The notes under the pieces were generated by a model, which saw only the letters and a program-made list of their open reading frames with translations, did no database searches and was not told where the DNA came from. A program made the translations under genes and the position numbers. Positions 50,107 through 60,618 of a stretch of 64,000 bases of DNA are shown here, in pieces. This DNA comes from Pseudorhodoferax sp047601025 (GTDB taxonomy: Bacteria > Pseudomonadota > Gammaproteobacteria > Burkholderiales > Burkholderiaceae_C): positions 1 to 64,000 of the forward strand of contig NZ_JASGJZ010000001.1 in the NCBI RefSeq assembly GCF_047601025.1, read 5' to 3'. Positions within the stretch are counted from its first letter, which is position 1. Every line of letters begins with the position of its first letter.

Positions 50107-50979
50107 TCACATGGATCGCCCTCCTTCGACCGGCACCAACAGACCCGCGTCCGCCGCCATGCCCCGCAATGCCACCCAGATCGCCTGGATGCGGTGCAGG
50201 CCGCGGCTCTCCGGCGACAACATCGACATCCAGAAGGCGCGCACGAAGCTAACCTGTGCGGGCAGCACCGGCTGCAACCGCGCGTCGCCGTGCACGAGGA
50301 AGGCCGGCAGCACGCCGATGCCGGCGCCCGACAGCACCGCCTGGTGCTGCGCAGCGCGTAGCGCCGGGGCCGGCACAGTTCGGCCAGATAGCGCAGTTCC
50401 TTGCTGAACAGCAGGTCGTCGATGTCGCTGATGAAGACGTGCTTCTGCAGATCCTCCTCGCTGCGGATCGGCGGATGGCGCGCCAGATAGCCGGGCGCGG
50501 CGTACAGGCGCAGCATGCAGTCGCATAGCCGGACCGCGATCACGTTGCCGCGCGCCGGGCACTCCAGCGACACCACGATGTCGGCCTCGCGCTGGGACAG
50601 GTTCACGTTGCGCGGCACGGCCAGCAGGTCGATCACCAGCGTGGATGCTGCGAAGCGCACCAGCACCATGGTGCCGAAGCCCTCGGTCGCGCCGGTCCGC
50701 ACCACGCCCGCCAGTTCGGCCCGCCCGCTGCGGCGCCGTGCCCTCGATCGCGCGGCAGGCGCCCTCCATGGCCTCGGCGTGCGGCAGCAGGCGGCGCCCG
50801 ACTTCGCTGAGCTGGTATTCGCCGCCGGTCCGCGTGAACACCAGCGTGCCGATGCTCTGCTCCAGCGCGTGCAGGCGCCGCGCCACCGTGGTGTGCCGGA
50901 CGCCGAGCCGGCATGCCTCAGCGCCGAGCTTGCGCGTGCGCGTCAGTTCCAGGAAAGAGCGCAGAGGGCCCCAGCCCAT
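50107..50979 (-). pseudogene. Frameshifted LysR-family regulator
   Basis: The N-terminal helix-turn-helix is in one frame (MGWGPLRSFLELTRTRKLGA, then VRHTTVARRLHALEQSIG and FTRTGGEYQLSEVGRRLLPH). The middle part is in another frame (ELAGVVRTGATEGFGTMVLV, NVNLSQREADIVVSLECPA, LYAAPGYLARHPPIRSEEDL). The end returns to the first frame (HQAVLSGAGIGVLPAFLVHG to MAADAGLLVPVEGG). Single-base shifts lie near 50719-50730 and 50337-50350. Read together they give a full-length LysR protein. The gene is divergent from the mms operon and would be expected to regulate it. Either it is a recent pseudogene or the assembly has two errors. Confidence 0.75.
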
Positions 50980-50993
50980 GGGCGCCGAGCATC

Positions 50994-51048
50994 GTGCAAA
51001 TCTGCAGAGTGCAAGGGCTTTCCTGTCTATTGCTCCAAGAATTTGCAC
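50994..51048. promoter_or_regulatory. Inverted repeat upstream of the valine-catabolism operon
   Basis: GTGCAAAT (50994-51001) and ATTTGCAC (51041-51048) are perfect inverse copies, with another GTGCAA half-site at 51009-51014. They lie between the broken LysR gene and mmsA, the expected place for its binding sites. Confidence 0.5.
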
Positions 51049-51103
51049 ATGTAGCATCGTTGACCGCCAGAGGCGTACCGCCCATCCCTCTCCAGGAGAC
51101 GTC

Positions 51104-52633
<1,530 letters not shown>

Positions 52634-52643
52634 GCTCCGGCCC

Positions 52644-53798
52644 ATGGACTTCGAGCTTTCCGGCGACCAGCAGGCCTTCGCCGACACCGCACGCGCGTTC
52701 GCCCGGAACGAGCTGGCGCCGCACGCGGCGCGGTGGGACCGTGAAGCCGTCTTCCCGCGCGAGGCCATCGCCAAGGCCGGCGAACTCGGCTTCTGCGGCC
52801 TGTACGCGCCCGAATGCATCGGCGGCCTGGCGCTGCCGCGGCTGGACGCCACGCTGGTGTTCGAGCAGATGGCGGCCGTCGACCCCTCGACCACCGCCTT
52901 CATCACCATCCACAACATGGCGACCTGGATGCTGGGCACCTGGGGCACGGCCGCCGTGCACGCACGCTGGGGCCAGGACCTGAGCAGCGGCCGCAAGCTC
53001 GCCTCCTACTGCCTGACCGAGCCCGGCGCGGGCTCCGACGCCGGCAGCCTGGCGACACGGGCCACGCGGCGGGGCGACGGCTACGTGATCGACGGCGGCA
53101 AGGCCTTCATCTCCGGCGCCGGCGCCACCGACGTGCTGGTGCTGATGGCGCGCACCGGCGGCGAGGGCGCGGGCGGCATCTCCGCCTTCGCCGTGCCGGC
53201 CGACGCGGACGGCATCACCTACGGCAAAAAAGAGCACAAGATGGGCTGGAACAGCCAGCCCACGCGCGCCATCGCCTTCGACAGCGTGCGCATCCCGGCC
53301 GATCACCGGCTGGGTGCCGAGGGCGAAGGCTTCCGCATCGCGATGAAGGGCCTGGACGGGGGACGCATCAACATCGCGAGCTGCTCCGTGGGGGCGGCCC
53401 AGGGCGCGCTGGACGCGGCGCGGCGCTACCTGCACGAGCGCCGGCAGTTCGGCAAGCCGCTGGCCAGCTTCCAGGCGCTGCAGTTCAAGCTGGCGGACAT
53501 GGTGACCGAGCTCGTCGCCGCGCGGCAGATGGTGCGGCTGGCCGCCAGCAGGCTAGACGCCGGACAGGCCGACGCCAGCACCTACTGCGCCATGGCCAAG
53601 CGCTTCGCGACCGACGTGGGCTTCGCGGTCGTCAACGAGGCGCTGCAGCTGCACGGCGGCTACGGCTACCTGGGGGAATTTCCGCTGGAACGGCTGCTGC
53701 GCGATGCGCGCGTGCACCAGATCCTGGAGGGGACGAACGAAATCATGCGCCTGATCGTGGCGCGCCAGTTGCTGGAAAGCGACGTGGACATCCGATGA
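52644..53798 (+). CDS. Acyl-CoA dehydrogenase (probable isobutyryl-CoA dehydrogenase)
   Basis: This 384-residue FAD enzyme has standard acyl-CoA dehydrogenase motifs: YCLTEPGAGSDAGSL near residue 120, KMGWNSQPTRAIAFDSVRIP, RRQFGKPLASFQALQFKLAD and the catalytic Glu in HQILEGTNEIMRLIVAR near residue 368. Its position between mmsA and the HIBCH-like and mmsB genes makes isobutyryl-CoA (valine pathway) the likely substrate, giving methacrylyl-CoA. Its stop overlaps an ATG by 4 bp (ATGA, 53795-53798), where an unusual short repeat-containing frame begins. Confidence 0.92.
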   Translation: MDFELSGDQQAFADTARAFARNELAPHAARWDREAVFPREAIAKAGELGFCGLYAPECIGGLALPRLDATLVFEQMAAVDPSTTAFITIHNMATWMLGTWGTAAVHARWGQDLSSGRKLASYCLTEPGAGSDAGSLATRATRRGDGYVIDGGKAFISGAGATDVLVLMARTGGEGAGGISAFAVPADADGITYGKKEHKMGWNSQPTRAIAFDSVRIPADHRLGAEGEGFRIAMKGLDGGRINIASCSVGAAQGALDAARRYLHERRQFGKPLASFQALQFKLADMVTELVAARQMVRLAASRLDAGQADASTYCAMAKRFATDVGFAVVNEALQLHGGYGYLGEFPLERLLRDARVHQILEGTNEIMRLIVARQLLESDVDIR

Positions 53799-53926
53799 GC
53801 CCCGCCCTGCTGCTGCCCGAAGAGGCTCGCACCGCAGTCCGTACGGGCGAAGATGGTCCAGTGAGCCCCGCCCGGCGGCCCGAAGAGATCCGCACCGCAG
53901 TACGGAGCACGGAGGTTTTGGCATGA
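53795..53926 (+). CDS. Possible 43-residue peptide with internal repeat, coupled on both sides
   Basis: A short frame starts with ATG overlapping the acyl-CoA dehydrogenase stop (ATGA) and ends with TGA overlapping the ATG of the next gene (ATGA). It consists of two in-frame copies of a 22-codon unit, SPALLLPEEARTAVRTG and SPARRPEEIRTAVRST. Against translation, it uses codons rare in this genome (GTA, GTT, TTG, GCA, GCT). The next gene also has its own GGAGG at 53911-53915. It may be a real small protein, a translational relay, or a DNA repeat that happens to stay open. No homologous family is recognised. Confidence 0.4.
   Translation: MSPALLLPEEARTAVRTGEDGPVSPARRPEEIRTAVRSTEVLA
53796..53910 (+). 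repeat. Tandem imperfect direct repeat, about 50 bp with 66-bp period
   Basis: TGAGCCCCGCCC ... GCCCGAAGAG ... CGCACCGCAGT-CG occurs at 53796 and again at 53862. The offset is 66 bp, an exact multiple of three. The two copies agree at most positions. Confidence 0.8.
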
Positions 53927-55035
53927 GCGAAGTCGTGCTGTTCGATGACATCGAGGCCGGGGGCGGCAAGCGCTTCGGCGTCGCCACGCTGAACGCACCG
54001 GCCGCGCTGAACGCGCTGTCGCTGGACATGGTGCGGCTGCTGACGCCCCGGCTGCGCGCCTGGGCCGCCGATGCCGGCGTGGCCGGCGTGCTGTTGACGG
54101 CCGCCGGAGAGAAGGCCTTCTGCGCCGGCGGCGACCTGCGCCAGCTCTACCGGACGCTGCTGGACTGCGGCCCCGCGCACAACGCGTACGCCGAGCGCTT
54201 CTTCGCCGAGGAATACCAGCTCGACCACCTGATCCACACCTTCCCCAAGCCCTTCCTGTGCTGGGGCCACGGCATCGTGATGGGCGGCGGCATCGGCCTG
54301 CTGGCGGGGGCCTCGCACCGCGTCGTCACGCAGCACAGCCGGCTGGCCATGCCGGAGATCGGCATCGGCCTGTACCCCGACGTGGGCGGCAGTTGGTTCC
54401 TGCGCCGCATGCCGGGACGCACCGGCCTGTTCCTGGCGCTGACCGGCGCGAACTTCCAGGCCGGCGACGCGCTGTTCACCGGCCTGGCGGACTTCCTGGT
54501 GCCGCAGGAACGCAAGACCGAGGTGCTGGCCCGAATCGCGGCCCAGCCCTGGAGCGGCGACGCGGCGGCCGACCGCGCCGCGCTGTCGCGCCTGCTGCTG
54601 GCAGCCGGCCAGGACCAGCCGGCGCCGGCGTCCAAGCTGCGCGAGCACTTCGACCGAATCAACGCGCTGATGGCCGGCGACGACCTCGCGGACATCGCCG
54701 CCCGGCTGGCCGCGCTGCAGAGCGACGACGCCTGGCTGCAGACCGCGGCGGCCACCTTCGCCAAGGGCGCGCCGAGCTCGGCCGCGCTGAGCTTCGCGCT
54801 GTGGCAGCGCGTGCCGCGCATGTCGCTGGCCGAGGTGTTCCGGCTGGAATACCAGGCCTCGCTCGGCTGCTGCGCGCACGAGGACTTTGCCGAGGGCATC
54901 CGCGCGATGCTGGTCGACAAGGACCGCAACCCGCGGTGGAACCCGGCACGGCTGTCCGACATCACGCCGGCCTTCATCGAAGACCACCTGCGCCCGCGCG
55001 GCGCGATGGCGCCGGAGCTCGCCGGCCTCGCCTGA
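53923..55035 (+). CDS. 3-hydroxyisobutyryl-CoA hydrolase-like protein (crotonase superfamily)
   Basis: This 370-residue protein is longer than ordinary enoyl-CoA hydratases (about 260) and matches the HIBCH subgroup. Crotonase features are EKAFCAGGDLRQLYRTLLD near residue 63, WGHGIVMGGGIGLLAGASHR (oxyanion hole Gly) and MPEIGIGLYPDVGGSWFL, whose Glu and Asp are the HIBCH catalytic residues. The C-terminal helical extension includes SLAEVFRLEYQASLGCCAHE and FAEGIRAMLVDKDRNPRW, typical of HIBCH. It would release 3-hydroxyisobutyrate in valine breakdown. GGAGG at 53911-53915 precedes ATG 53923. Confidence 0.88.
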   Translation: MSEVVLFDDIEAGGGKRFGVATLNAPAALNALSLDMVRLLTPRLRAWAADAGVAGVLLTAAGEKAFCAGGDLRQLYRTLLDCGPAHNAYAERFFAEEYQLDHLIHTFPKPFLCWGHGIVMGGGIGLLAGASHRVVTQHSRLAMPEIGIGLYPDVGGSWFLRRMPGRTGLFLALTGANFQAGDALFTGLADFLVPQERKTEVLARIAAQPWSGDAAADRAALSRLLLAAGQDQPAPASKLREHFDRINALMAGDDLADIAARLAALQSDDAWLQTAAATFAKGAPSSAALSFALWQRVPRMSLAEVFRLEYQASLGCCAHEDFAEGIRAMLVDKDRNPRWNPARLSDITPAFIEDHLRPRGAMAPELAGLA

Positions 55036-55060
55036 AGCCCCGCATTCCAGGAGACGACAC

Positions 55061-55957
55061 ATGAAGATTGCCTTCATCGGCCTCGGCAACATGGGCGGCC
55101 CGATGGCCCTGAACCTGCACAAGGCCGGCCACGAGGTCCGCGGCGTCGACCTGTCGGCCGCCGCCTGCGACAAATGCCGGGCCGAGGGGCTGCCCATCGC
55201 CCCCTCGGCCGCCGCCGCGGTCGAGGGCACCGACGCCGTCATCAGCATGCTGCCGGCCAGCCAGCACGTCGAGGCGCTGTTCCTCGGCGCCGACGGCCTG
55301 CTCGGCCGGCTCCCCGCGGGCACGCTGCTGATCGACAGCAGCACGATCGCCGCCGCCACGTCGCGCAAGCTGGCGGAGGCCGGCGACGCGCGCGGCGTCG
55401 CCGTGCTGGATGCGCCGGTGTCCGGCGGCACCGGTGGCGCCGTCGCCGGCACGCTGACCTTCATGGTCGGCGGCGAGGCACCGGTCCTGGAGCGCGCCCG
55501 CCCGCTGCTGGAGAAGATGGGCGCCAACATCTTCCACGCCGGCGGCGCCGGCGCCGGCCAGACCGCCAAGATCTGCAACAACATGCTGCTGGGCGTCCTG
55601 ATGATCGGTACCGCCGAGGCACTGGCGCTGGGCGTGGCCAACGGGCTGGACCCGCAGGTGCTGTCGGAGATCATGCGCCGCAGCTCCGGCGGCAACTGGG
55701 CGCTGGAGAAGTACAACCCCATGCCGGGCGTGATGCAGACGGCGCCGGCCGCCAGGGGCTATGCCGGCGGCTTCGGCACCGACCTGATGCTCAAGGACCT
55801 GGGCCTGGCCCAGGAGAGCGCCACCGCCGTCAAGGCCGCCACGCCGCTCGGCGGCCTGGCGCGCAACCTGTACGCCGCGCACAGCCTGGCCGGCCACGGC
55901 GCGCTGGACTTCTCCAGCATCCTGCGCCTGGTGCAGCCACCACCCCGGAAGGGCTGA
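55061..55957 (+). CDS. mmsB: 3-hydroxyisobutyrate dehydrogenase
   Basis: This 298-residue NAD-dependent beta-hydroxyacid dehydrogenase oxidises 3-hydroxyisobutyrate to methylmalonate semialdehyde. The N-terminal Rossmann motif is MKIAFIGLGNMGGPMALNLH. The substrate motif LDAPVSGGTGGAVAGTLTFM lies near residue 115, and catalytic Lys is in GAGQTAKICNNMLLGV near residue 170. The KDLGLAQESA motif is near the end. It is the last gene of the operon and feeds MmsA, encoded by the first. AGGAGA upstream supports ATG 55061. Confidence 0.94.
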   Translation: MKIAFIGLGNMGGPMALNLHKAGHEVRGVDLSAAACDKCRAEGLPIAPSAAAAVEGTDAVISMLPASQHVEALFLGADGLLGRLPAGTLLIDSSTIAAATSRKLAEAGDARGVAVLDAPVSGGTGGAVAGTLTFMVGGEAPVLERARPLLEKMGANIFHAGGAGAGQTAKICNNMLLGVLMIGTAEALALGVANGLDPQVLSEIMRRSSGGNWALEKYNPMPGVMQTAPAARGYAGGFGTDLMLKDLGLAQESATAVKAATPLGGLARNLYAAHSLAGHGALDFSSILRLVQPPPRKG

Positions 55958-57769
55958 CTACGCCGTCAGCGCCTCGACCAGGCGTGCGGGCTGCACCGGC
56001 TTGAACAGGCAGGGCAGCCCGCTGGCACGGATCGCGGCGATGCGCTCGGGCGCCGTCTCGCCGGTCACCAGCAGGCAGCGCATGGCCGGCATGTCGCGCT
56101 GCACGCTGCGCAGAAAGTCCAGCCCGCTCTCCTGGCCCGGCAGGCGGAAGTCCGCCACCACCGCGCCGATGTCGTGGTGCCGCTGCAGCGCCTGGCGCGC
56201 CGGCGCCATCGCCGTCGCCACGGTCACGCGGCAGCCCTGGGCCGACAGCCAGGCGGCCGTGGCGCCGGCGCTGTCGACCTCGTCGTCCAGCACCAGCACG
56301 TGGGCCGGCAGCGGCCGGCGGGCGGCCGCACGGCCCGGCACCGGCGCGCCCGCGGCGACCGGCGGCACCGCCCGCACCAGCACCGAGAAGCAGGTGCCGT
56401 GGCCGGGCCGCGACCGCAGCCGCAGCGGATGCGCCAGCAGCGCCGCCAGCCGGCGCACGATAGACAGGCCCAGGCCCAGCCCCTGGGCGCGGTCGCGCTG
56501 CGGATTGCCGACCTGGTAGAACTCCTCGAACACCTGCGCCTGCTGGTCCCCGGCGATGCCGACGCCGGTGTCCACGATCTCGAAGCGCACCGCCGCCGCG
56601 CCCTGCGCGTCGCGCGTGCGCCGCGCCGCGACCAGCACGCCGCCCCGCTCGGTGTACTTGACGGCGTTGTCCAGCAGGTTGCCCAGCAGGCGCTCCAGCA
56701 GCAGCCGGTCGCTGGCCACGTGCAGGTCGCCGGGCGCGCGGATGCGCAGGCGCAGGCCCTTCTCCTGCGCGCGTCCGCCGTAGGTGTTCTGCAGCGAGAC
56801 GAACAGCGGGTGCACGGCCAGCGTCTCGATGCGCGGCTGCACGGCGCCGGCGTCCAGCCGCGAGACGTCGAGCATGCCGTCCAGCGAGGTGCCCAGCATG
56901 CGCACCGAATGGCCCAGCCGCGCCACCGTTTCGGCCTGCGGGCCTTCGGCCAGCGCATGTTCCAGCACGGCGGTGAACAGCGACACCGCATGCAGCGGCT
57001 GGCGCAGGTCGTGGCTGGCCGAGGCCAGGAAGCGCGTCTTCTCGCGGCTGCCGGCTTCCACGCGCTCGACCTGCTCGGCCAGCCGGCGCGCCAGCTCCTC
57101 GTTGTGGAAGCGCGCCTGCAGCGCATCGACCAGCAGGTCCACCTGCTGCGCCGTCCACTTCAGCAGCGTGGAGGTGTATTGCGCCAGCGCCACCGCCATG
57201 GTCCAGCCGACCCAGCCGCCGGACCAGGCCAGCGCCAGCACCAGCCCGGTCATGGCGGGCACGACGAAGGCCGCCACGGTCTGGCGGTGCGAGCTCAGCA
57301 CCGCCGCCGCGCTGGACACCATGCCGATGATGAACACCGTCATCAGCGCCATCGACGCCGTGTCGCCGTGCTGCATCACCAGCCAGGGCGCCAGGCCCCA
57401 GGCGCCGCCGAGCAGCCACAGCAGCTGCGTCTGGCGATGCAGCTCCGGGCCCAGCGCGGCGTCCGGCAGCGGCCCGCGCGCCAGCACGCGCCGGGTGTGC
57501 AGCAAGCGCAGCGCCTGCACCGCATGCACCGCCAGCGCCCACAGGAACACGCGCGGCGACGGCGCCAGCACGTAGAACAGCAGCCACAGCACCAGCGCGA
57601 ACAGCACCGCCGCGGCCGAGGCCGCCAGGCTGTACTTCTGCAGCAGCAGGTCGAGCTGGGCGCGGCGCACGCGCAGCAGGCTGGGCTCGCCGCGGGCGGC
57701 GGCATCCACCAGCGCCTCGTGCAGCATCAGCCGGCGCCAGTACGGCGCCGTGCCGGGCGCGGCGTTCAC
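55958..57769 (-). CDS. Hybrid sensor histidine kinase with C-terminal receiver
   Basis: This 603-residue kinase has about six hydrophobic segments in residues 45-200 (for example SAAAVLFALVLWLLFYVLAP, MALMTVFIIGMVSSAAAVLS). The DHp motif is KTRFLASASHDLRQPLHAVS. ATPase motifs are LLGNLLDNAVKYTERGGVLV, DTGVGIAGDQQAQVFEEFYQ and GLGLGLSIVRRLAALL. The C-terminal receiver has VLVLDDEVDSAGATAAW and Asp in AVVADFRLPGQESG. GTG 57769 is chosen because it overlaps the response regulator stop (GTGA); ATG 57727 is an alternative. The protein is paralogous to the kinase at 20744-22537. The signal is unknown. Confidence 0.88.
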   Translation of the reverse strand: MNAAPGTAPYWRRLMLHEALVDAAARGEPSLLRVRRAQLDLLLQKYSLAASAAAVLFALVLWLLFYVLAPSPRVFLWALAVHAVQALRLLHTRRVLARGPLPDAALGPELHRQTQLLWLLGGAWGLAPWLVMQHGDTASMALMTVFIIGMVSSAAAVLSSHRQTVAAFVVPAMTGLVLALAWSGGWVGWTMAVALAQYTSTLLKWTAQQVDLLVDALQARFHNEELARRLAEQVERVEAGSREKTRFLASASHDLRQPLHAVSLFTAVLEHALAEGPQAETVARLGHSVRMLGTSLDGMLDVSRLDAGAVQPRIETLAVHPLFVSLQNTYGGRAQEKGLRLRIRAPGDLHVASDRLLLERLLGNLLDNAVKYTERGGVLVAARRTRDAQGAAAVRFEIVDTGVGIAGDQQAQVFEEFYQVGNPQRDRAQGLGLGLSIVRRLAALLAHPLRLRSRPGHGTCFSVLVRAVPPVAAGAPVPGRAAARRPLPAHVLVLDDEVDSAGATAAWLSAQGCRVTVATAMAPARQALQRHHDIGAVVADFRLPGQESGLDFLRSVQRDMPAMRCLLVTGETAPERIAAIRASGLPCLFKPVQPARLVEALTA

Positions 57770-58416
57770 GTCGGGAACAGGCCCAGCAGTTCGGCCCGCG
57801 AGCGCACGTTGAAGCCCAGGAACACCGAGGACACGCAGTTCTTCACCGTGCCCAGCGTCAGCCCGGTCTCCTCGGCGATGGCCTGGTTGTCCAGGCCGGC
57901 CAGCAGCAGCTCCAGCACCTGCACCTGGCGCGGGCTCAGGCCCATCCCGTGCGCGGTGCGCAGCGCCTCGGCCGCCGGCGAGGCACCGCCGGCGGCGGCC
58001 GGCGCAACAGCCTGCTGGCGCAGCACCTCGACCCAGGCGCCCATGCCGCCCGCGTCGGCCGACTTGCCGATGTAGGCCCGCGCGCCCAGGCGCAGCGCCT
58101 CCTCGCGGATGCGCACGTCCTGCGCACCGCTGAGCACCACCACCGGCACGCCAGGATGGTCGCGGCGCAGGATGCGCAGGCCGGCGAAGCCCTTGGCGTC
58201 GGGCAGCTGCAGGTCCAGCAGCACGAGAGCGATGCCGCCCGGCGCCGCGCGCAGCTGCGCCAGCCCCTGTTCCAGCGTGCCTGCCTCGGCCACCTCGAAC
58301 TGGCCGGGAAACTGCTGCGCCACCAGCGTGCGCACGCCCAGGCGCACCAGCGCGTGGTCGTCGACGACGAGCAGCCGCCGGGCCGGCGCGGCGTCGGAAG
58401 CGGGATCGGGGGCCAT
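57766..58416 (-). CDS. NarL/LuxR-family response regulator
   Basis: This 216-residue protein has a receiver (RRLLVVDDHALVRLGVRTLV; acceptor Asp in LVLLDLQLPDAKGF; Lys in AYIGKSADAGG) and a C-terminal LuxR HTH (GLSPRQVQVLELLLAGLDNQ, then AIAEETGLTLGTVKNCVSSV). It is translationally coupled to the hybrid kinase through a GTGA overlap and transcribed leftward from the spacer it shares with dapC. ATG 58416 is chosen; ATG 58428 would add four residues. The arrangement mirrors the pair at 20744-23226, although the proteins are clearly diverged. Confidence 0.9.
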   Translation of the reverse strand: MAPDPASDAAPARRLLVVDDHALVRLGVRTLVAQQFPGQFEVAEAGTLEQGLAQLRAAPGGIALVLLDLQLPDAKGFAGLRILRRDHPGVPVVVLSGAQDVRIREEALRLGARAYIGKSADAGGMGAWVEVLRQQAVAPAAAGGASPAAEALRTAHGMGLSPRQVQVLELLLAGLDNQAIAEETGLTLGTVKNCVSSVFLGFNVRSRAELLGLFPT

Positions 58417-58527
58417 GGGCGGGACCATACCAACAAGCCCCCGGCCGCACCAGCGGCGCGCCGGCCCGCCAGGCGCCCGGATGACCGTGGTCATCGCCGC
58501 GGAACGGCACGCCGATAATCGCGCGCC

Positions 58528-59753
58528 ATGAATCCCCTGCTCGACCGCCTGCAGCCCTATCCGTTCGAACGGCTGCGGCAACTGTTCGCCGGCGTGACGC
58601 CGCCCGCGGACCTGCGCGCCATCAGCCTGGGCATCGGCGAGCCCAAGCACCCCACCCCGCCGTTCATCCAGCAGGCACTGGCCGATGCGCTGCACGACGG
58701 CCTGGCCGGCTATCCGGCCACGGCCGGCACGCCGGCGCTGCGCGCGGCCTGCGCCGGCTGGCTGCAGCGCCGCTATGGCCTGGCCCTGGATCCGGCCACG
58801 CAGATCCTGCCGGTGAACGGCTCGCGCGAGGCGCTGTTCGCCTTCGCGCAGACCGTGCTGGACCCGACGCGCCCCGGCGCCACCGTGGTCTGCCCCAATC
58901 CCTTCTACCAGATCTACGAGGGCGCGGCGCTGCTGGCCGGCGCCACGCCGTACTACGCCCCCAGCGACCCGGCGCGCAACTACGCGGTGGACTGGGACAG
59001 CGTGCCGGCCGAGGTCTGGGCCCGCACCCAGCTGCTGTTCGTCTGCTCTCCGGGCAACCCGACCGGCGCCGTGATGCCGCTGGACGAATGGCGCAAGCTG
59101 TTCGAGCTGCAGGAACGCCACGGCTTCGTCATCGCCTCCGACGAGTGCTACAGCGAGATCTACTTCGGCGACGCCGCGCCGCTGGGCGGTCTGGAGGCCG
59201 CGGCGCGGCTCGGCCATGGCGACCTGCGCGGCATCGTGGCCTTCACCAGCCTGTCCAAGCGCAGCAACGTGCCCGGCATGCGCTCGGGCTTCGTCGCGGG
59301 CGACGCCGCGCTGCTCAGGCAGTTCCTGCTCTACCGCACCTACCACGGCAGCGCGATGAGCCCGGCGGTGCAGGCCGCCAGCATCGCGGCCTGGAACGAC
59401 GAGGCCCACGTCGAGGCCAACCGCGCCCTGTACCGCGAGAAGTTCGCCGCCGTCACGCCCCTGCTGTCGGCGGTGATGGACGTGCGCCTGCCCGACGCCA
59501 GCTTCTACCTCTGGGCCGGCGTGCCGCTGCGCCCGGGCGAGCCGGTGGCCGGCAGCGACGAGCGCTTCGCCCGCGAATTGCTCGCTCAATACAATGTGAC
59601 GGTCCTGCCCGGCAGCTACCTCGCGCGCGCCACCGGCGGCACCAACCCCGGCCAGGGCCGGGTGCGCATGGCCCTGGTGGCCGAGACCGCCGAATGCGTG
59701 GAAGCCGCGCAGCGCATCGTCCGATTCATCCAATCCAGATCCAACACAGCAGC

Positions 59754-59757
<4 letters not shown>
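58528..59757 (+). CDS. dapC: Succinyldiaminopimelate transaminase
   Basis: This is a 409-residue PLP enzyme of fold type I. Recognisable features are MNPLLDRLQPYPFERLRQLF at the N-terminus (typical of DapC from betaproteobacteria), LPVNGSREALFAFAQTVLDP, VCPNPFYQIYEGAALLAGA and FVCSPGNPTGAVMPLDEW. The PLP-binding Lys is in FTSLSKRSNVPGMRSGF near residue 250. The reaction is glutamate-dependent amination in the succinylase branch of lysine/DAP synthesis. Its stop overlaps the dapD start by 4 bp, which supports the specific role over a general aspartate aminotransferase. Confidence 0.94.
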
Positions 59758-60587
<830 letters not shown>

Positions 60588-60618
60588 AGCAGCCGAGCGC
60601 CCCCGCGCAGGACCGGAC

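Noticed and set aside
53796..53910. CRISPR-like direct repeat
   Set aside because: There are only two imperfect copies without spacers of uniform length and no cas genes, so a tandem duplication is the simpler explanation.
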